Shown in pieces: positions 12,834 to 12,907 of a DNA stretch of 12,907 nucleotides. Within the stretch, counting starts at the first letter, position 1, and each line of letters opens with the position of its first letter. Origin of the DNA: Anaeroplasmataceae bacterium (GTDB lineage: Bacteria > Bacillota_I > Bacilli_A > Acholeplasmatales > JAEDCM01); NCBI GenBank assembly GCA_016294165.1, contig JAEDCM010000039.1, positions 1 through 12,907 on the forward strand. The letters run 5' to 3'. The notes under the pieces are model-generated. The model was given only the letters and a program-made list of their open reading frames with translations. It did no database searches and had not been told where the DNA came from. The position numbers were made by a program, and so were the translations under genes.

Positions 12834-12907
12834 AAAAACCATAGGACAAGTATTTTAAAATGTACCCTAAGTCAAGGACAGTAATAAAAAAACTGTAATT
12901 GTTTATG
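12834..12907 (+). other. AT-rich tail with two GGACA motifs
   Basis: AGGACA occurs at 12843-12848 and 12875-12880, 32 bp apart, close to the 33-bp period of the AGGACA cores on the other side of the ATPase gene (11406 and 11439). AAAATGTACCC (12858-12868) lies between them. No gene or strong terminator is visible before the window ends. Confidence 0.4.

Noticed and set aside
12878..12896. ACAGT/ACTGT hairpin as terminator of the DUF4143 gene
   Set aside because: The 5-bp stem with a 9-nt loop is weak and the following bases are not a T-run.
1..12907. Mycoplasma-type genetic code (TGA = Trp)
   Set aside because: Several well-defined genes end at TGA with a downstream start or terminator in the right place, and tryptophans are coded by TGG.

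Overview
The window is AT-rich, about 30% G+C outside one short block. It uses TGA as a stop (the genes ending at 911, 4387 and 5250 all do) and strong AGGAGG-type ribosome binding sites. Lipoproteins, a class A penicillin-binding protein and an LtaS-like enzyme point to a Gram-positive, cell-wall-bearing, low-GC Bacillota. It is most like the small-genome Bacilli/Erysipelotrichia-type lineages related to Mollicutes. Rubrerythrin suggests an anaerobic or microaerobic life. The lineage is inferred from gene style only.

Layout. (1) 1-2415: two tandem paralogues of an LtaS/sulfatase-fold enzyme, the first cut by the window edge, the second a complete lipoprotein; a 98-bp identical tract suggests gene conversion. 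(2) 2463-4421: a cysteine operon, cysK - cysE - ybaK-type Cys-tRNA(Pro) deacylase, with its own extended -10 promoter and terminator. It makes cysteine and clears the mischarged tRNA that cysteine can cause. (3) 4450-6486: tatD and an HtrA-type lipoprotein protease, overlapping by 4 bp. Their terminator hairpin also contains a -10 hexamer and the ribosome binding site of the next gene. (4) 6489-7067: rubrerythrin, whose terminator lies inside the last codons of a convergent class A PBP gene (minus strand, 7054-8868). (5) 8911-9913: an unrecognised two-helix membrane protein and a 61-residue membrane peptide, divergent from the PBP. (6) 9923-11056: the rpsF-ssb-rpsR operon with a strong promoter, a two-hairpin leader and a terminator.

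(7) 11057-11477 has no convincing protein gene and is the least explained part. A block of 50% G+C (90 of 180 bases, 11071-11250) holds interleaved inverted repeats that would form a pseudoknot. Its imperfect pairs are G.U wobbles when read on the + strand, and a rho-independent terminator follows at 11338-11365. I propose a structured non-coding RNA. The block also carries a perfect tRNA T-arm motif on the minus strand without the rest of a tRNA. Two 16-bp direct repeats follow; the second supplies the -35 of a promoter for (8) a DUF4143-type AAA ATPase (11478-12833), an accessory gene next to the core ribosomal-protein operon.

Most of the window is ordinary housekeeping sequence. The candidate RNA with its repeat-borne promoter and the composite terminator/promoter/RBS before rubrerythrin are the observations most worth following.
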